Shown: positions 7,906 through 16,557 of the stretch, piece by piece | Numbering within the stretch: position 1 is the stretch's first letter | Layout: every line of letters starts with the position of its first letter | Assembly (NCBI GenBank): GCA_905235135.1 | Contig: CAJOKR010000005.1 | Span: 1 to 64,000 of the forward strand | DNA: 64,000 bases | Reading direction: 5' to 3' | From: an uncultured Bacteroidales bacterium | GTDB lineage: Bacteria; Bacteroidota; Bacteroidia; Bacteroidales; WCHB1-69 | Program-made: the position numbers and the translations under genes | The notes under the pieces: model-generated | What the model was told of the DNA's origin: nothing | The model's database searches: none | What the model saw: the letters and a program-made list of their open reading frames with translations, nothing else

Positions 7906-9236
7906 TCTCCCCGACTTTCTTCATCAAAGCGTCCATTTTCGTAAACCAGATTCCCGTTCACGAACGTATGGGTCACTTTCGTGTGCGTGGCTATTCCGTC
8001 GTAAGGGGTCCAGCCACATTTGTAATGGACATTCTCGTTGGTAATCAGCTCATTGGCTTCCGTGTCCACGATGACTAAATCGGCGAAATAGCCCTCGCGG
8101 ATAAAACCTCGGCGGTCGATATGGTACAGTAACGCGGGATTGTGGCAAATCAGCCTCACTAAATCCGCAATAGATAGGTTGTTGCGTTTGAAATTGTCGG
8201 CCATCAGCACGAAATTGTGCTGGATGGAAGGGAATCCCGACTTAGCGGTGAAGTAACTGTTGGTGAGCTTTTCCTCGCGCAGGTGCGGCGCGTGGTCGGA
8301 GCCTATAGTGTCGATGTAGCCGTCTTTGACTCCCCGCCAGATCTCGAGTCTGTCTTGGGCCGACTTGATAGCCGGATTGCACTTGATAGCGAAACCGAAA
8401 CGGTCGTAATCGCGGTCGTCGAACAGCAGGTAGTGCGGGCAGGTTTCGGCAGTTATCTTTTTGGATGCCAATGGGATATGCGGGTCGAAAAGAAGCAGTT
8501 CCTTACGGGTGGAGATGTGCATGACGTGCAGACGCGCCCCTGTTTTTTGGGCCAATTTCACGGCTTTTTCCGTTGAACGGTAGCAGGCTTCCTCCGTGCG
8601 CACAAGTGGGTGTATCGAAGCATTCGGCAATATCTCGTGCTTTTCGACCAACTCTTTGTAATGCTGTGTATTACGTTTGATGATTTCCTCATCTTCGCAG
8701 TGCGCGGCAATCAGGCACGGCGATTCCTTGAAGAGTGTTTCGAGGACGGATTCTTGGTCCACCAGCATGTTTCCGGTGCTGGAACCCATGAACAGCTTCA
8801 CCCCGCAGACTTTTTCGGGATCGGTTTTCACGATTTCGTTCAGATTGTCGTTGGTCGCGCCGATGTAGAACGAGTAGTTGGCCAGCGATTTTTCTGCCGC
8901 GAGGTCGAACTTTTCCTGCAAAAGGGCCTGTGTGGTGGTTTGAGGCACCGTGTTGGGCATCTCCATATAGGAAGTGACACCCCCAGCCACTGCCGCCCGG
9001 CTCTCGCTGCTGATGTCGGCCTTGGCAGTCATCCCCGGTTCGCGAAAATGAACATGCTCGTCTATCACACCGGGAATCAGATATTTACCCCGCGCATCGA
9101 TAATTTGCGTCTTTTCTGGCTCAAAACGGTCGCCGTCGCGCACAATCTTGGCGATGATGCCGTCTTTAATATAAAGGTGAGCACTAAATGTCTCACCTTC
9201 ATTCACTATTGTCGCGTTTTTGATGTAATAGTTCAT
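7878..9236 (-). CDS. pyrC: Dihydroorotase
   Basis: 452 residues, class I dihydroorotase of the amidohydrolase superfamily. It makes dihydroorotate from carbamoyl-aspartate in pyrimidine synthesis. Zinc-site and signature residues are visible: 'DEHVHFREPGMT' (HxH near residue 60), the His in 'LIAAHCEDEEII', the His in 'LHVMHISTRKEL', and the Asp in 'DTIGSDHAPH'. The N-terminal 'MNYYIKNATIVNEGETF' marks the usual start. pyrB and pyrI lie 19 kb away. The C-terminal residues run into an intergenic word repeat, so the tail may be slightly longer than ancestral. Confidence 0.93.
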   Translation of the reverse strand: MNYYIKNATIVNEGETFSAHLYIKDGIIAKIVRDGDRFEPEKTQIIDARGKYLIPGVIDEHVHFREPGMTAKADISSESRAAVAGGVTSYMEMPNTVPQTTTQALLQEKFDLAAEKSLANYSFYIGATNDNLNEIVKTDPEKVCGVKLFMGSSTGNMLVDQESVLETLFKESPCLIAAHCEDEEIIKRNTQHYKELVEKHEILPNASIHPLVRTEEACYRSTEKAVKLAQKTGARLHVMHISTRKELLLFDPHIPLASKKITAETCPHYLLFDDRDYDRFGFAIKCNPAIKSAQDRLEIWRGVKDGYIDTIGSDHAPHLREEKLTNSYFTAKSGFPSIQHNFVLMADNFKRNNLSIADLVRLICHNPALLYHIDRRGFIREGYFADLVIVDTEANELITNENVHYKCGWTPYDGIATHTKVTHTFVNGNLVYENGRFDEESRGERLKFKVES

Positions 9237-9291
9237 TTTGGTTTAATGTTTAAGGTTGAGGGTTTAAGGTTTACACGGTTACTGATAATTC

Positions 9292-9319
9292 GTAGAGACG
9301 CCATGCATTGCGTCTCCAC
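9292..9319. repeat. GTAGAGACGC palindrome, copy 1
   Basis: Arms GTAGAGACGCCATG / CATTGCGTCTCCAC form a near-perfect 28-bp inverted repeat between the pyrC 5' end and the TPM-protein 3' end. A TTAAGGTTT word repeat (about 9241-9275) lies beside it. Confidence 0.8.
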
Positions 9320-9347
9320 GTCCCCCTTATTCTACATTCTGCATTAA

Positions 9348-10163
9348 TCAGAATCTTCCTCCAGCGCCGCCGCCACCGAAGCCGCCACCGCCTCCGAAAC
9401 CACCGAAGCCGCCGCCGCTAAAGCCTCCTCCTCCGAAGCCGCCAAAGCCACCGCCGCCGTAGCCGCCGCGATAGCCGCCGCTGTAATCGGTCCAGTTGGT
9501 GGGCGGGAAGAAGGAGCCGCCATAGTGGCCGCTTCCGCCGTTGCTGTTGGGGTGTTTTTTAGAAAAGTAAATGAGAACGATCACAATGGCGAGGATGAAA
9601 AAGATCACTATAACCACATCAGCCACGGTAACGGGTTCGTCATCGTCCCGCAGTTCGCAGATTTCACCTGCGGCGAGGGGCAGAATGTACGCTAATGCCG
9701 AGTCGATGGCCGCGTTGTAGTCCCCTTCGCGCAGGGCGGGCATCATTTTCGTCTCGATGATACGTTTCGCAATGGCGTCGGGAATGGCGCCCTCTAAATC
9801 ATAACCCACGGAAATGTAAACCTCGCCGGACGTTTCATTGCGGGGTTTCAGCAACAGAACTACACCGTTGCGCTTGTCGTCGGTGGAACGGACACCCCAC
9901 CGTTCACCAATCTCGTAGGCAAACTCTGCGGCAGTATAATCACCTAAGTCATTGACTGTTACCACACAAATGACGTTTGTGGTTGAGTCATTGAAGGCCA
10001 CCAGCCGGTTCTCCTTTTCCTGAATTTGTTCGGGGGTGAGGATGCCGGCAAAGTCGTTGACCAGGCGCGGCGGATTGGGCACAGGCGGTATAGCGTCTGT
10101 GGCTTTCGCCGCGCCGGACCAAACGGCTGCGATGACAATCAGTATGCTTATCAGGCGTTTCAA
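9348..10163 (-). CDS. TPM-domain protein with Gly-rich C-terminus (YgcG family)
   Basis: 271 residues. The signal peptide 'MKRLISILIVIAAVWSGAAKA' is followed by a TPM domain from about 33 to 165 ('VNDFAGILTPEQIQEKENRL', 'YEIGERWGVRSTDDKRNGVVLLL'), a transmembrane helix near 185-205, and a roughly 60-residue tail that is mostly Gly and Phe ('GGFGGFGGGGFSGGG'). Family members sit in the envelope with the TPM domain outside the membrane; roles in repair of photosystem or membrane proteins are known only for distant relatives. It overlaps lemA by 4 bases, the standard lemA-ygcG pair, implying translational coupling. Confidence 0.85.
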   Translation of the reverse strand: MKRLISILIVIAAVWSGAAKATDAIPPVPNPPRLVNDFAGILTPEQIQEKENRLVAFNDSTTNVICVVTVNDLGDYTAAEFAYEIGERWGVRSTDDKRNGVVLLLKPRNETSGEVYISVGYDLEGAIPDAIAKRIIETKMMPALREGDYNAAIDSALAYILPLAAGEICELRDDDEPVTVADVVIVIFFILAIVIVLIYFSKKHPNSNGGSGHYGGSFFPPTNWTDYSGGYRGGYGGGGFGGFGGGGFSGGGFGGFGGGGGFGGGGAGGRF

Positions 10164-10774
10164 TTCCGTATCAAACTATGGAAGTTGAACTCCACATCCG
10201 GAGCCTTGTCCGCACCCTCAGTCGCTTTGAAATAGCCCTTCTTGTCGAAGTTGAACATGCCGGCGATGATGTTGTTCGGGAACTTGCGGATGTAGCTGTT
10301 ATAATCGTTCACCGTCTTGTTGAACTTTCCACGTTCCACAGCGATTCTGTTCTCTGTGCCTTCCAACTGCGCCTGCAGTTCGAGGAAGTTCTGGTTGGCT
10401 TTCAGCTCGGGATAGCGTTCCACGACCACCATGAGGCGGCTCAATGCGGAGCTCAGCTGATCTTGAGCTGCTTGGAATTTGGCGATGGACTCCTCGGTGA
10501 GGTTGTTTGGATCCACCTGCACGGACGTAGCCTTCGCACGGGCCTCAATCACCTCCGTCAAAGTACCTTTTTCATAATCGGCGGCACCTTGGACGGTCTT
10601 CACCAAGTTGGGAATCAGGTCCATACGGCGCTGATAGGCGTTCTCCACATCGGCCCAGGCCTTGGAGCAGCTTTCGTCCTTCTGCACCATATTGTTATAC
10701 GGTTTCACGAACATGGCCGCCAACACAAGGACGATGCCCACAATAATCAGAACGGTTTTTAATGTTTTGCTCAT
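10160..10774 (-). CDS. lemA: LemA family protein
   Basis: 204 residues: one N-terminal membrane helix ('VLIIVGIVLVLAAMFV'), then a long helical domain with the family signature 'YNNMVQKDESCSKAWADVEN' and 'RRMDLIPNLVKTVQGAADYE'. LemA proteins are membrane-anchored with a four-helix external domain; their biochemical role is not settled. It is the first gene of a two-gene operon with the TPM protein (ATGA-type overlap at 10160-10163). Confidence 0.92.
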   Translation of the reverse strand: MSKTLKTVLIIVGIVLVLAAMFVKPYNNMVQKDESCSKAWADVENAYQRRMDLIPNLVKTVQGAADYEKGTLTEVIEARAKATSVQVDPNNLTEESIAKFQAAQDQLSSALSRLMVVVERYPELKANQNFLELQAQLEGTENRIAVERGKFNKTVNDYNSYIRKFPNNIIAGMFNFDKKGYFKATEGADKAPDVEFNFHSLIRN

Positions 10775-10801
10775 ATTTTTAAGATTTTAATGTGAATATT
10801 T

Positions 10802-12034
10802 TCAACGGATGGATTTCTCGATTTGGTTGTATATCTTGTCCGCCGCACCTGCATTCTCCGCCACATATTGCTGACAAATGTCGCAGGTTTGGGTGTAATA
10901 TTCGGGGCTTTGCTCGAATTTTGTCATCGTTTCCTTCATTTTCTCAGCAGAATTGACCGAAAAAGCCCCTTTCCGTTCCACGAGTTTCACCGCTTCGTTG
11001 AAATGGTCGTAATGCGGACCGAAAAAGAGCGGTTTTCCATAGACAGCGGCCTCCAAGATGTTGTGCAGGCCCGTTTTGAACGCCCCACCGATGTAGGAGA
11101 CGTGGCTGTATTGGTACAACCGGCTCAAAATGCCGATGGTGTCAATGACAAGTACTTGCGAATCAGCCAATTGCTCTTCTTTCATGGAAGAGTAAAGGGT
11201 GGTCTTGTATGCGGAAAACGTATTCTTCACTTCCTCTTTTCGGGTGATTTCGTGGGGTGCGACAACCAGTTTGTAACCTGGAAAATCTTGCAATAATTGT
11301 GCCAACAGCTGTTCGTCAGGGCCCCAGGTGCTGCCTGCCACGATGATTTTCCGATTCTGACGGAAGGTTTCCATAAACGGGAAAGGCTGCACTTTCGCAG
11401 CAATGGCACTCACGCGGTCGAAACGGGTGTCACCACATACAGTAACCTGCTCGATGCCAATACTTTCCAATAGCTCTTTGGACTTTTCCGTTTGGACGAA
11501 GAAGTGCGTGGCGGTCTGCAGCTGTTTCGCGAACCAGCGTCCGTAAGGCTTGAAGAAGTGCTGCTTTTCACGGAAAATGGCGCTGATGTAGTAGAATGGT
11601 GTGCTGTTTTTGTGCAGTTGATACATGTAGTTGTACCAGAACTCGTATTTCACGAAAATGGCCGTTCTCGGTTGCACAATATTGAGGAAGCGGCGTACGT
11701 TTCGCGGCAAATCCAAGGGCAGGTAAAAGACAAAATCGGAAAGTTTGTCTTTGATACCTTGCGTATATCCTGACGGTGAAAAGAAAGTGGTAAGAATCTG
11801 GATGTCAGGATTTTCTGATTTGATTTTTTCAATCAGAGGTTTGGCTTGCTCGTATTCGCCCAAAGAGGCGCAATGCATCCACACGGGGGACGGTTTCGCG
11901 GCAAAGGTCTTCTCCAATTCGGAGAAAATGCCCTTTCGGCCCTGCACCCACAGCTTCGCCTTCCCGTTGAAAAGCGCCGCAATGCGGATACCGAGGCCGT
12001 AAAACCAAATCCCTATCGTGTATAGTATTCTCAT
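10802..12034 (-). CDS. waaA: 3-deoxy-D-manno-octulosonic acid (Kdo) transferase
   Basis: 410 residues, the normal WaaA/KdtA length. It adds Kdo from CMP-Kdo to lipid A precursor on the cytoplasmic face of the inner membrane. The N-terminal membrane anchor 'MRILYTIGIWFYGLGIRIAAL' is followed by 'WMHCASLGEYEQAKPLIEKI', which contains the conserved catalytic Glu region. The C-terminal half has the GT-B signature 'HVSYIGGAFKTGLHNILEAA' and 'GKPLFFGPHYDHFNEA'. It shows the organism makes Kdo-containing lipopolysaccharide. The palindrome at 12044 immediately precedes the start codon. Confidence 0.93.
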   Translation of the reverse strand: MRILYTIGIWFYGLGIRIAALFNGKAKLWVQGRKGIFSELEKTFAAKPSPVWMHCASLGEYEQAKPLIEKIKSENPDIQILTTFFSPSGYTQGIKDKLSDFVFYLPLDLPRNVRRFLNIVQPRTAIFVKYEFWYNYMYQLHKNSTPFYYISAIFREKQHFFKPYGRWFAKQLQTATHFFVQTEKSKELLESIGIEQVTVCGDTRFDRVSAIAAKVQPFPFMETFRQNRKIIVAGSTWGPDEQLLAQLLQDFPGYKLVVAPHEITRKEEVKNTFSAYKTTLYSSMKEEQLADSQVLVIDTIGILSRLYQYSHVSYIGGAFKTGLHNILEAAVYGKPLFFGPHYDHFNEAVKLVERKGAFSVNSAEKMKETMTKFEQSPEYYTQTCDICQQYVAENAGAADKIYNQIEKSIR

Positions 12035-12043
12035 TTTTCAATG

Positions 12044-12072
12044 GTAGAGACGCCATATTATGGCGTCTCTAC
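12044..12072. repeat. GTAGAGACGC palindrome, copy 2
   Basis: Perfect inverted repeat with 14-bp arms GTAGAGACGCCATA / TATGGCGTCTCTAC around one base. It lies between the barrel gene stop (12080) and the waaA start (12034), so it could attenuate or separate the two transcripts. Confidence 0.9.
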
Positions 12073-12079
12073 GGTAACC

Positions 12080-12943
12080 TTATCGATAATAAAACGTCGT
12101 CGTTGTCTTCCGTTCGTACAGCGGGATGTTCCAGCCGGCCTTGATGCCGATGAGACCGCTGAATTTGGCGGGCATATCGGCGGTGGGGCCTTCGAAGAAG
12201 ATGTAGTTGCGGTTCGGTTTGGTCCACATTTCGTGGAACTCAATGCCGACGAAGAAGTTCAGCATCCGGTTCTTGCGGATGAATTGGTAGCCGATAAACT
12301 GGTTCAGGGCGAAACCTCCTGAGCGGCGGTCGTAGCCTTTGGCGTAGTTGTCATCGAGCTGCGGGTACTGTTTGCTTACGTCGTCCACCCGAAGTTTGTG
12401 GCTGAAGTAACCGAGCCCCATGCGCAACCAGATGCCGGAGTTTTTCCAGCGATCCACGGGGATGATCTTTCCGAAGTCGGCCATGAGGGACCAGTAACGG
12501 CCCTCGGCGGTGATGCCGCCCTGCGACACCAGCCCGTTGCCGTCGATGACGATCCCGTTGTCATTGGCCAGCGTGCCGTTGAAGTAGTTGGGGTCGCGCA
12601 GGTTGGCACCGAACATATAATCGAAGTGGAATCCCACCGTCCAGTTGCTCTTCGATTTGAAGGTGAAGCCGGGACCCACCGCGAAATTATTCTTGAAGTA
12701 GCTTTTCAGGTCGCCCATCGGAAAGTGGTAGGCGAGGTGGGCGTCTAACCAAATCATCGGCGCAGCGGTATCGACATAATCCTTGCTGGAGAAATCCGTT
12801 TGATAAGAGGGCTTTGTGCGCTGGGCCGTCGCTTGTTGTACCGAAAAGGCGGACAGCATCAGCACAAAAAGCAGAAAAAGATGCAGCAGGTGGTGACCCG
12901 CCACATCTTTTCCGGTATGCATGTTTCTTAAAATCATAGTCAT
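12080..12943 (-). CDS. Outer-membrane beta-barrel protein, unknown function
   Basis: 287 residues from ATG 12943. I prefer this to the track start because the 11 residues before it are written by a 'GGCCAACAGC' word repeat. The signal peptide ends '...SVQQATAQ'. The body is rich in alternating aromatic/polar strands ('WLDAHLAYHFPMGDLKSYF', 'SKSNWTVGFHFDYMFG', 'IWLRMGLGYFSHKLRV') and ends with aromatic residues, as barrels do. Likely a conserved Bacteroidetes outer-membrane protein of unknown role. Its position beside waaA hints at an envelope function but proves nothing. Confidence 0.65.
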   Translation of the reverse strand: MTMILRNMHTGKDVAGHHLLHLFLLFVLMLSAFSVQQATAQRTKPSYQTDFSSKDYVDTAAPMIWLDAHLAYHFPMGDLKSYFKNNFAVGPGFTFKSKSNWTVGFHFDYMFGANLRDPNYFNGTLANDNGIVIDGNGLVSQGGITAEGRYWSLMADFGKIIPVDRWKNSGIWLRMGLGYFSHKLRVDDVSKQYPQLDDNYAKGYDRRSGGFALNQFIGYQFIRKNRMLNFFVGIEFHEMWTKPNRNYIFFEGPTADMPAKFSGLIGIKAGWNIPLYERKTTTTFYYR

Positions 12944-12985
12944 GATCGATCGTTTATAGCCAACAGCAATGGCCAACAGCCAAGG

Positions 12986-14185
12986 TTAGTTCGTGCGGCC
13001 GGGATAGACCTTCAGGGCTTCGCGGAGGCACTCGACGGCCTTTTCCAGATCGGAGACGTTGAGGCAGTAGCTGATACGGACCTCGTTTACGCCCTGACCC
13101 TTCTTGGAGTAGAATCCCGTGGCCGGCGCGAACATCACCGTGGCGCCGTTGTAGTTGAAATCTTCGAGCAACCAGCGGCAGAAACGGTCGGAATCGTCGA
13201 TGGGCAGACGGGCGACGCAGTAGAATGCACCCTTCGGCATCGGCACGAAGCAGCCCGGGATGGCGTTCACGCCGTTGACGATGGTGTTGCGGCGGGCCAC
13301 ATACTCCTTGTTGACACCCTCAAAGTACTCCTTCGGGGTATCGACGGCAGCCTCGCCAAGGATTTGACCGTAGGACGGCGGGCTCAGACGGGCCTGTGCC
13401 ATCTTCATTGCGGTGTCATAGACCTCCTTGTTATGCGTGATGAACGCACCCACACGCACGCCGCAAGCACTGTAACGCTTTGACACAGAGTCCAAAAGCA
13501 CCACGTTGTCGGCAATGTCAGTCAGTTCCATGACGGAAAAGTGCTGAGCACCGTCGTAACAGAACTCACGATACACCTCGTCGGCGAAGAGGAAAAGGTC
13601 GTGTTTCTTGACGATCTCCCCTAACTTCAGGACTTCTTCCTTGGAATAGAGGTAGCCGGTGGGGTTGTTGGGGTTGCAGATCATAATCGCCTTCGTTCTC
13701 GGGGTGATGACCTTCTCGAAGTCCTCGATGGAGGGCAATGCAAAACCGTTCTCAATGGTGGAGACGATGGGCTTTACCACTACGCCGCACATCGTGGCGA
13801 AAGCGTTGTAGTTGGCATAGTAAGGCTCAGGGATGATGATTTCGTCGCCCGGATCCATGCAGCTGTTGAAGGCGAAAAGGAGGCCTTCGCTGCCGCCGGT
13901 GGTGACAATGATCTCGTCGGTGGTGATTTCGATGCCCACACTGTGGTAGTATTCCACCAGTTTTTTGCGGTAGCTGAGGTTACCGGCGGAGTGGCTGTAA
14001 GCGATCACCGGAATATCGGCGTTGCGCACGGCGTCACGGGCTCCTTTCGGGGTCTCGATATCGGGTTGACCGATGTTCAAATGATAGACATGGATGCCAC
14101 GGCTCTTGGCGGCATCGGAGAAAGGAACCAGCTTCCGGATAGGGGAAGACTGCATACTTGCACCTTTTTGGGAAATTTTCGGCAT
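12986..14185 (-). CDS. Class I/II aminotransferase (aspartate aminotransferase-like)
   Basis: 399 residues, fold-type I pyridoxal-phosphate enzyme. Visible motifs: 'LNIGQPDIETP' near the N-terminus, 'TTGGSEGLLFAF', 'NPNNPTGYLYS', the cofactor Asp region 'LFADEVYREFCY', and the Schiff-base lysine in 'LDSVSKRYSACGVRVG'. It transfers amino groups, most likely between aspartate or another amino acid and 2-oxoglutarate; exact substrate not determinable. It is preceded by a TATATTTG box at 14235-14242. It is divergent from rsmA. Confidence 0.88.
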   Translation of the reverse strand: MPKISQKGASMQSSPIRKLVPFSDAAKSRGIHVYHLNIGQPDIETPKGARDAVRNADIPVIAYSHSAGNLSYRKKLVEYYHSVGIEITTDEIIVTTGGSEGLLFAFNSCMDPGDEIIIPEPYYANYNAFATMCGVVVKPIVSTIENGFALPSIEDFEKVITPRTKAIMICNPNNPTGYLYSKEEVLKLGEIVKKHDLFLFADEVYREFCYDGAQHFSVMELTDIADNVVLLDSVSKRYSACGVRVGAFITHNKEVYDTAMKMAQARLSPPSYGQILGEAAVDTPKEYFEGVNKEYVARRNTIVNGVNAIPGCFVPMPKGAFYCVARLPIDDSDRFCRWLLEDFNYNGATVMFAPATGFYSKKGQGVNEVRISYCLNVSDLEKAVECLREALKVYPGRTN

Positions 14186-14234
14186 AATTTTATTAAATTG
14201 ATAATCAGTTAGATAGTTTTAATATTTTAAGTGG

Positions 14235-14242
14235 CAAATATA
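14235..14242 (-). promoter_or_regulatory. -7 box for the aminotransferase (TATATTTG)
   Basis: CAAATATA on + reads TATATTTG on -, fitting TAnnTTTG, 50 bases upstream of the start at 14185. Confidence 0.5.
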
Positions 14243-14281
14243 CAAAATCTTCATTCTGTCACAATGATAAATAAATATGTT

Positions 14282-14289
14282 ATTTTTGC
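14282..14289 (+). promoter_or_regulatory. -7 box for rsmA (TATTTTTG)
   Basis: TATTTTTG at 14282-14289 points toward rsmA. The resulting leader of about 100 bases carries the GACGTAAGAC repeat. Confidence 0.45.
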
Positions 14290-14300
14290 CGAATAATAGA

Positions 14301-14390
14301 CGTGAGACGTAAGACGTAAGACTTTGGGGCGGAAAACGTACAAAATGGTATTTATGTCAAAGTCTCAAGTCTTAAGTCTTAAGTCTAATA
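14301..14390. repeat. GACGTAAGAC / AAGTCTTAAGTCT word repeat in the rsmA leader
   Basis: 'GAGACGTAAGACGTAAGACT' on one side and 'CTCAAGTCTTAAGTCTTAAG' on the other are partly complementary, so the leader could fold. The same words recur at 28415-28472, 38162-38220 and 44553-44620. Confidence 0.6.
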
Positions 14391-14392
14391 AT

Positions 14393-15154
14393 ATGGTACG
14401 AGCAAAAAAACGGTTAGGACAACATTTTCTGAACAATCAGGCGATTGCACAGGACATCGCGGATGCGGTGCTCACGCCCGATGCGCACGTCTTAGAAATC
14501 GGGCCGGGCATGGGTGTTCTTACGCAGTATTTGTTGCAGCGCGAATTCCCGCAGTTTGCGGTCATTGAGCTGGATGAAGAGTCGGTGGAGTATTTGCAGA
14601 CGCATTTTCCAGAGCTCGGTAACAATCTGATCCATGGCGACTTTCTGCAATATCCGCTGTCGGATTTCTACGTTGGCCCGAAGGTGATTGTGGGCAACTT
14701 CCCTTACAACATCTCCTCGCAGATTCTCTTCAAGGTCTTGGACGAGAAAGAGAGCGTGGTGGAGGTGGTTGGCATGTTCCAAAAGGAGGTGGCCGAGCGG
14801 GTGTGTGCCAAGCCGGGCAACAAGCAGTACGGCATCCTCAGTGTGCTGCTGCAGGCTTTTTACGACACCGAGTACCTCTTCACTGTCGGGGAACATGAGT
14901 TTACGCCGCCGCCGCAAGTGAAGTCTGCCGTCATCCGCCTCACCCGCAATTTCGACAAGAAGCTGAACTGTGACGAGAAAACCTTCCGCACGGTGGTGAA
15001 AACCGCCTTCAACTACCGCCGCAAAACCCTCCGCAACGCCCTGCAGTCGTTGCCCTTCGATAAAGCCTTTGTAGAAGCCGAGCCGCTGTTCACGAAACGT
15101 GCGGAGCAGTTGTCGTTGCAGGATTTCGAATACCTTACTGCCAAATTGCCGTAG
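14393..15154 (+). CDS. rsmA: 16S rRNA dimethyladenosine transferase RsmA (KsgA)
   Basis: 253 residues from ATG 14393 ('MVRAKKRLGQHFLNNQ'), the conserved family start; the 23 residues the track adds upstream are repeat sequence. It dimethylates two adjacent adenosines near the 3' end of 16S rRNA. SAM-binding motif I is 'VLEIGPGMGVLTQYLL', the acidic motif II 'AVIELDEESVEYL', and the catalytic 'NFPYNISSQILF' (N-x-P-Y) is intact. It has its own promoter. The stop is followed by a GTAGAGACGC palindrome. Confidence 0.95.
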   Translation: MVRAKKRLGQHFLNNQAIAQDIADAVLTPDAHVLEIGPGMGVLTQYLLQREFPQFAVIELDEESVEYLQTHFPELGNNLIHGDFLQYPLSDFYVGPKVIVGNFPYNISSQILFKVLDEKESVVEVVGMFQKEVAERVCAKPGNKQYGILSVLLQAFYDTEYLFTVGEHEFTPPPQVKSAVIRLTRNFDKKLNCDEKTFRTVVKTAFNYRRKTLRNALQSLPFDKAFVEAEPLFTKRAEQLSLQDFEYLTAKLP

Positions 15155-15190
15155 GGGCGAAACGCATACGCTCTATTGTGTGCGTGTGCC

Positions 15191-15220
15191 TGTAGAGACG
15201 CACGGCCGTGTGTCTCTACA
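15191..15220. repeat. GTAGAGACGC palindrome, copy 3
   Basis: 15-bp arms TGTAGAGACGCACGG / CCGTGTGTCTCTACA with one mismatch, between the rsmA stop and the rarA promoter. Confidence 0.85.
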
Positions 15221-15259
15221 ACGGGAAAAACATTTCTCCTTGCATATTCGGAATTTGTA

Positions 15260-15267
15260 TATCTTTG
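15260..15267 (+). promoter_or_regulatory. -7 box for rarA (TATCTTTG)
   Basis: TATCTTTG 19 bases before ATG 15286, with TTG at 15240-15242 as a possible -33 element. It supports the later start rather than the track start at 15208. Confidence 0.55.
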
Positions 15268-15285
15268 CACTCCAAATTTCGAGTA

Positions 15286-16557
15286 ATGCAGAAGCAGCCG
15301 TTGGCAGAGATCCTTCGCCCGCATTCCATTGAGGGCTACATCGGTCAGGAGCACCTGATGGGTGAAGGGGCGGTGTTGCGCACGGCCATCGAGAGCGGCA
15401 ATATCCAGTCGATGATCTTTTGGGGGCCGCCTGGCGTGGGCAAAACCACCCTCGCGCTGCTCATTGCCAACGCAATCGATGCGGAATTCTTCACACTCAG
15501 CGCCATCAGCAGCGGTGTGAAGGACATCCGTGAGGTCATCGATAAGGCTAAAAAGTCCGAACGGCGCTGCATCCTCTTCATCGACGAAATTCACCGGTTC
15601 TCCAAATCCCAACAGGATTCACTGCTCGGTGCGGTGGAACAGGGGGTGGTCACCCTCATCGGTGCCACCACTGAGAACCCCTCCTTCGAGGTCATCTCCC
15701 CGTTGCTCTCCCGCTGCCAGGTTTATGTGCTGAAAGGGCTTTCCAAGGAGAATCTTGAAAAGTTACTGCAGACGGCCATCACCTACCTCGAAGGGCAGAT
15801 GAACTGCAAAATCAAGTTGGAGAACACGGAAGCCCTGCTGCGCATTTCCGGTGGCGATGCCCGCAAACTCTTGAACGCCATTGAGTTGGTGTCGTGGATG
15901 ACTCCGCCGGTGGATGGTGTGATTACCCTCACCCGCGAACAGATTATTCACGTCATCCAGCAGAATCTTGCTCTCTACGATAAAAAGGGTGAGCAACATT
16001 ACGACATTATCTCCGCTTTCATCAAGTCATTGCGTGGCAGTGACCCCAATGCGGCGGTCTATTGGCTGGCCCGGATGTTAGTGGCTGGCGAAGATCCGCT
16101 TTTCATCGCCCGCCGCATGGTGATTTTGGCCTCCGAGGACATCGGCAACGCCAACCCCAACGCGCTGCTGTTAGCCAATAACTGCTTCCAGGCTGTGAAT
16201 GTCATCGGGATGCCCGAAGCGCGGATTGTCCTTTCGCAAACGGCTGTGTACCTGGCTTCTTCGCCCAAGAGCAACGCCTCCTATATGGCCATTGACAACG
16301 CCATCGCGCTCGTCAAGCAGACAGGCGACCTGCCTGTGCCGCTGCATGTCCGCAATGCCCCGACCAAGCTGATGAAGGAGTTGGGCTATCATAAAGGCTA
16401 CCAATATGCCCACGATTTTGAACACAATTTCGTGCAGCAGGAGTTTCTGCCCGAGCAGATTGCGGGCACGAAACTCTATGAACCGCAGAACAATCCGCGG
16501 GAGAACGAGTTGCGGCGGTATCTTAAAAACTGCTGGAACGAGAAATACCGCTATGTG
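15286..16557 (+). CDS. rarA: Replication-associated recombination ATPase RarA (no own stop codon; reads into porP)
   Basis: About 424 residues from ATG 15286, whose promoter is at 15260. AAA+ clamp-loader-like ATPase acting at stalled forks. Walker A is 'GPPGVGKTTL' near residue 47, Walker B 'CILFIDEIHRFSKSQQD', sensor 'GATTENPSFEV', and the C-terminal MgsA_C tail ends '...KNCWNEKYRY', where the family normally stops. Here no stop follows: the frame continues through GTG ATG into the signal peptide of the PorP/SprF gene, giving the 786-residue ORF of the track. The end I give is the last codon before the porP ATG. A lost stop or a 1-base indel is likely (see findings). Confidence 0.85.
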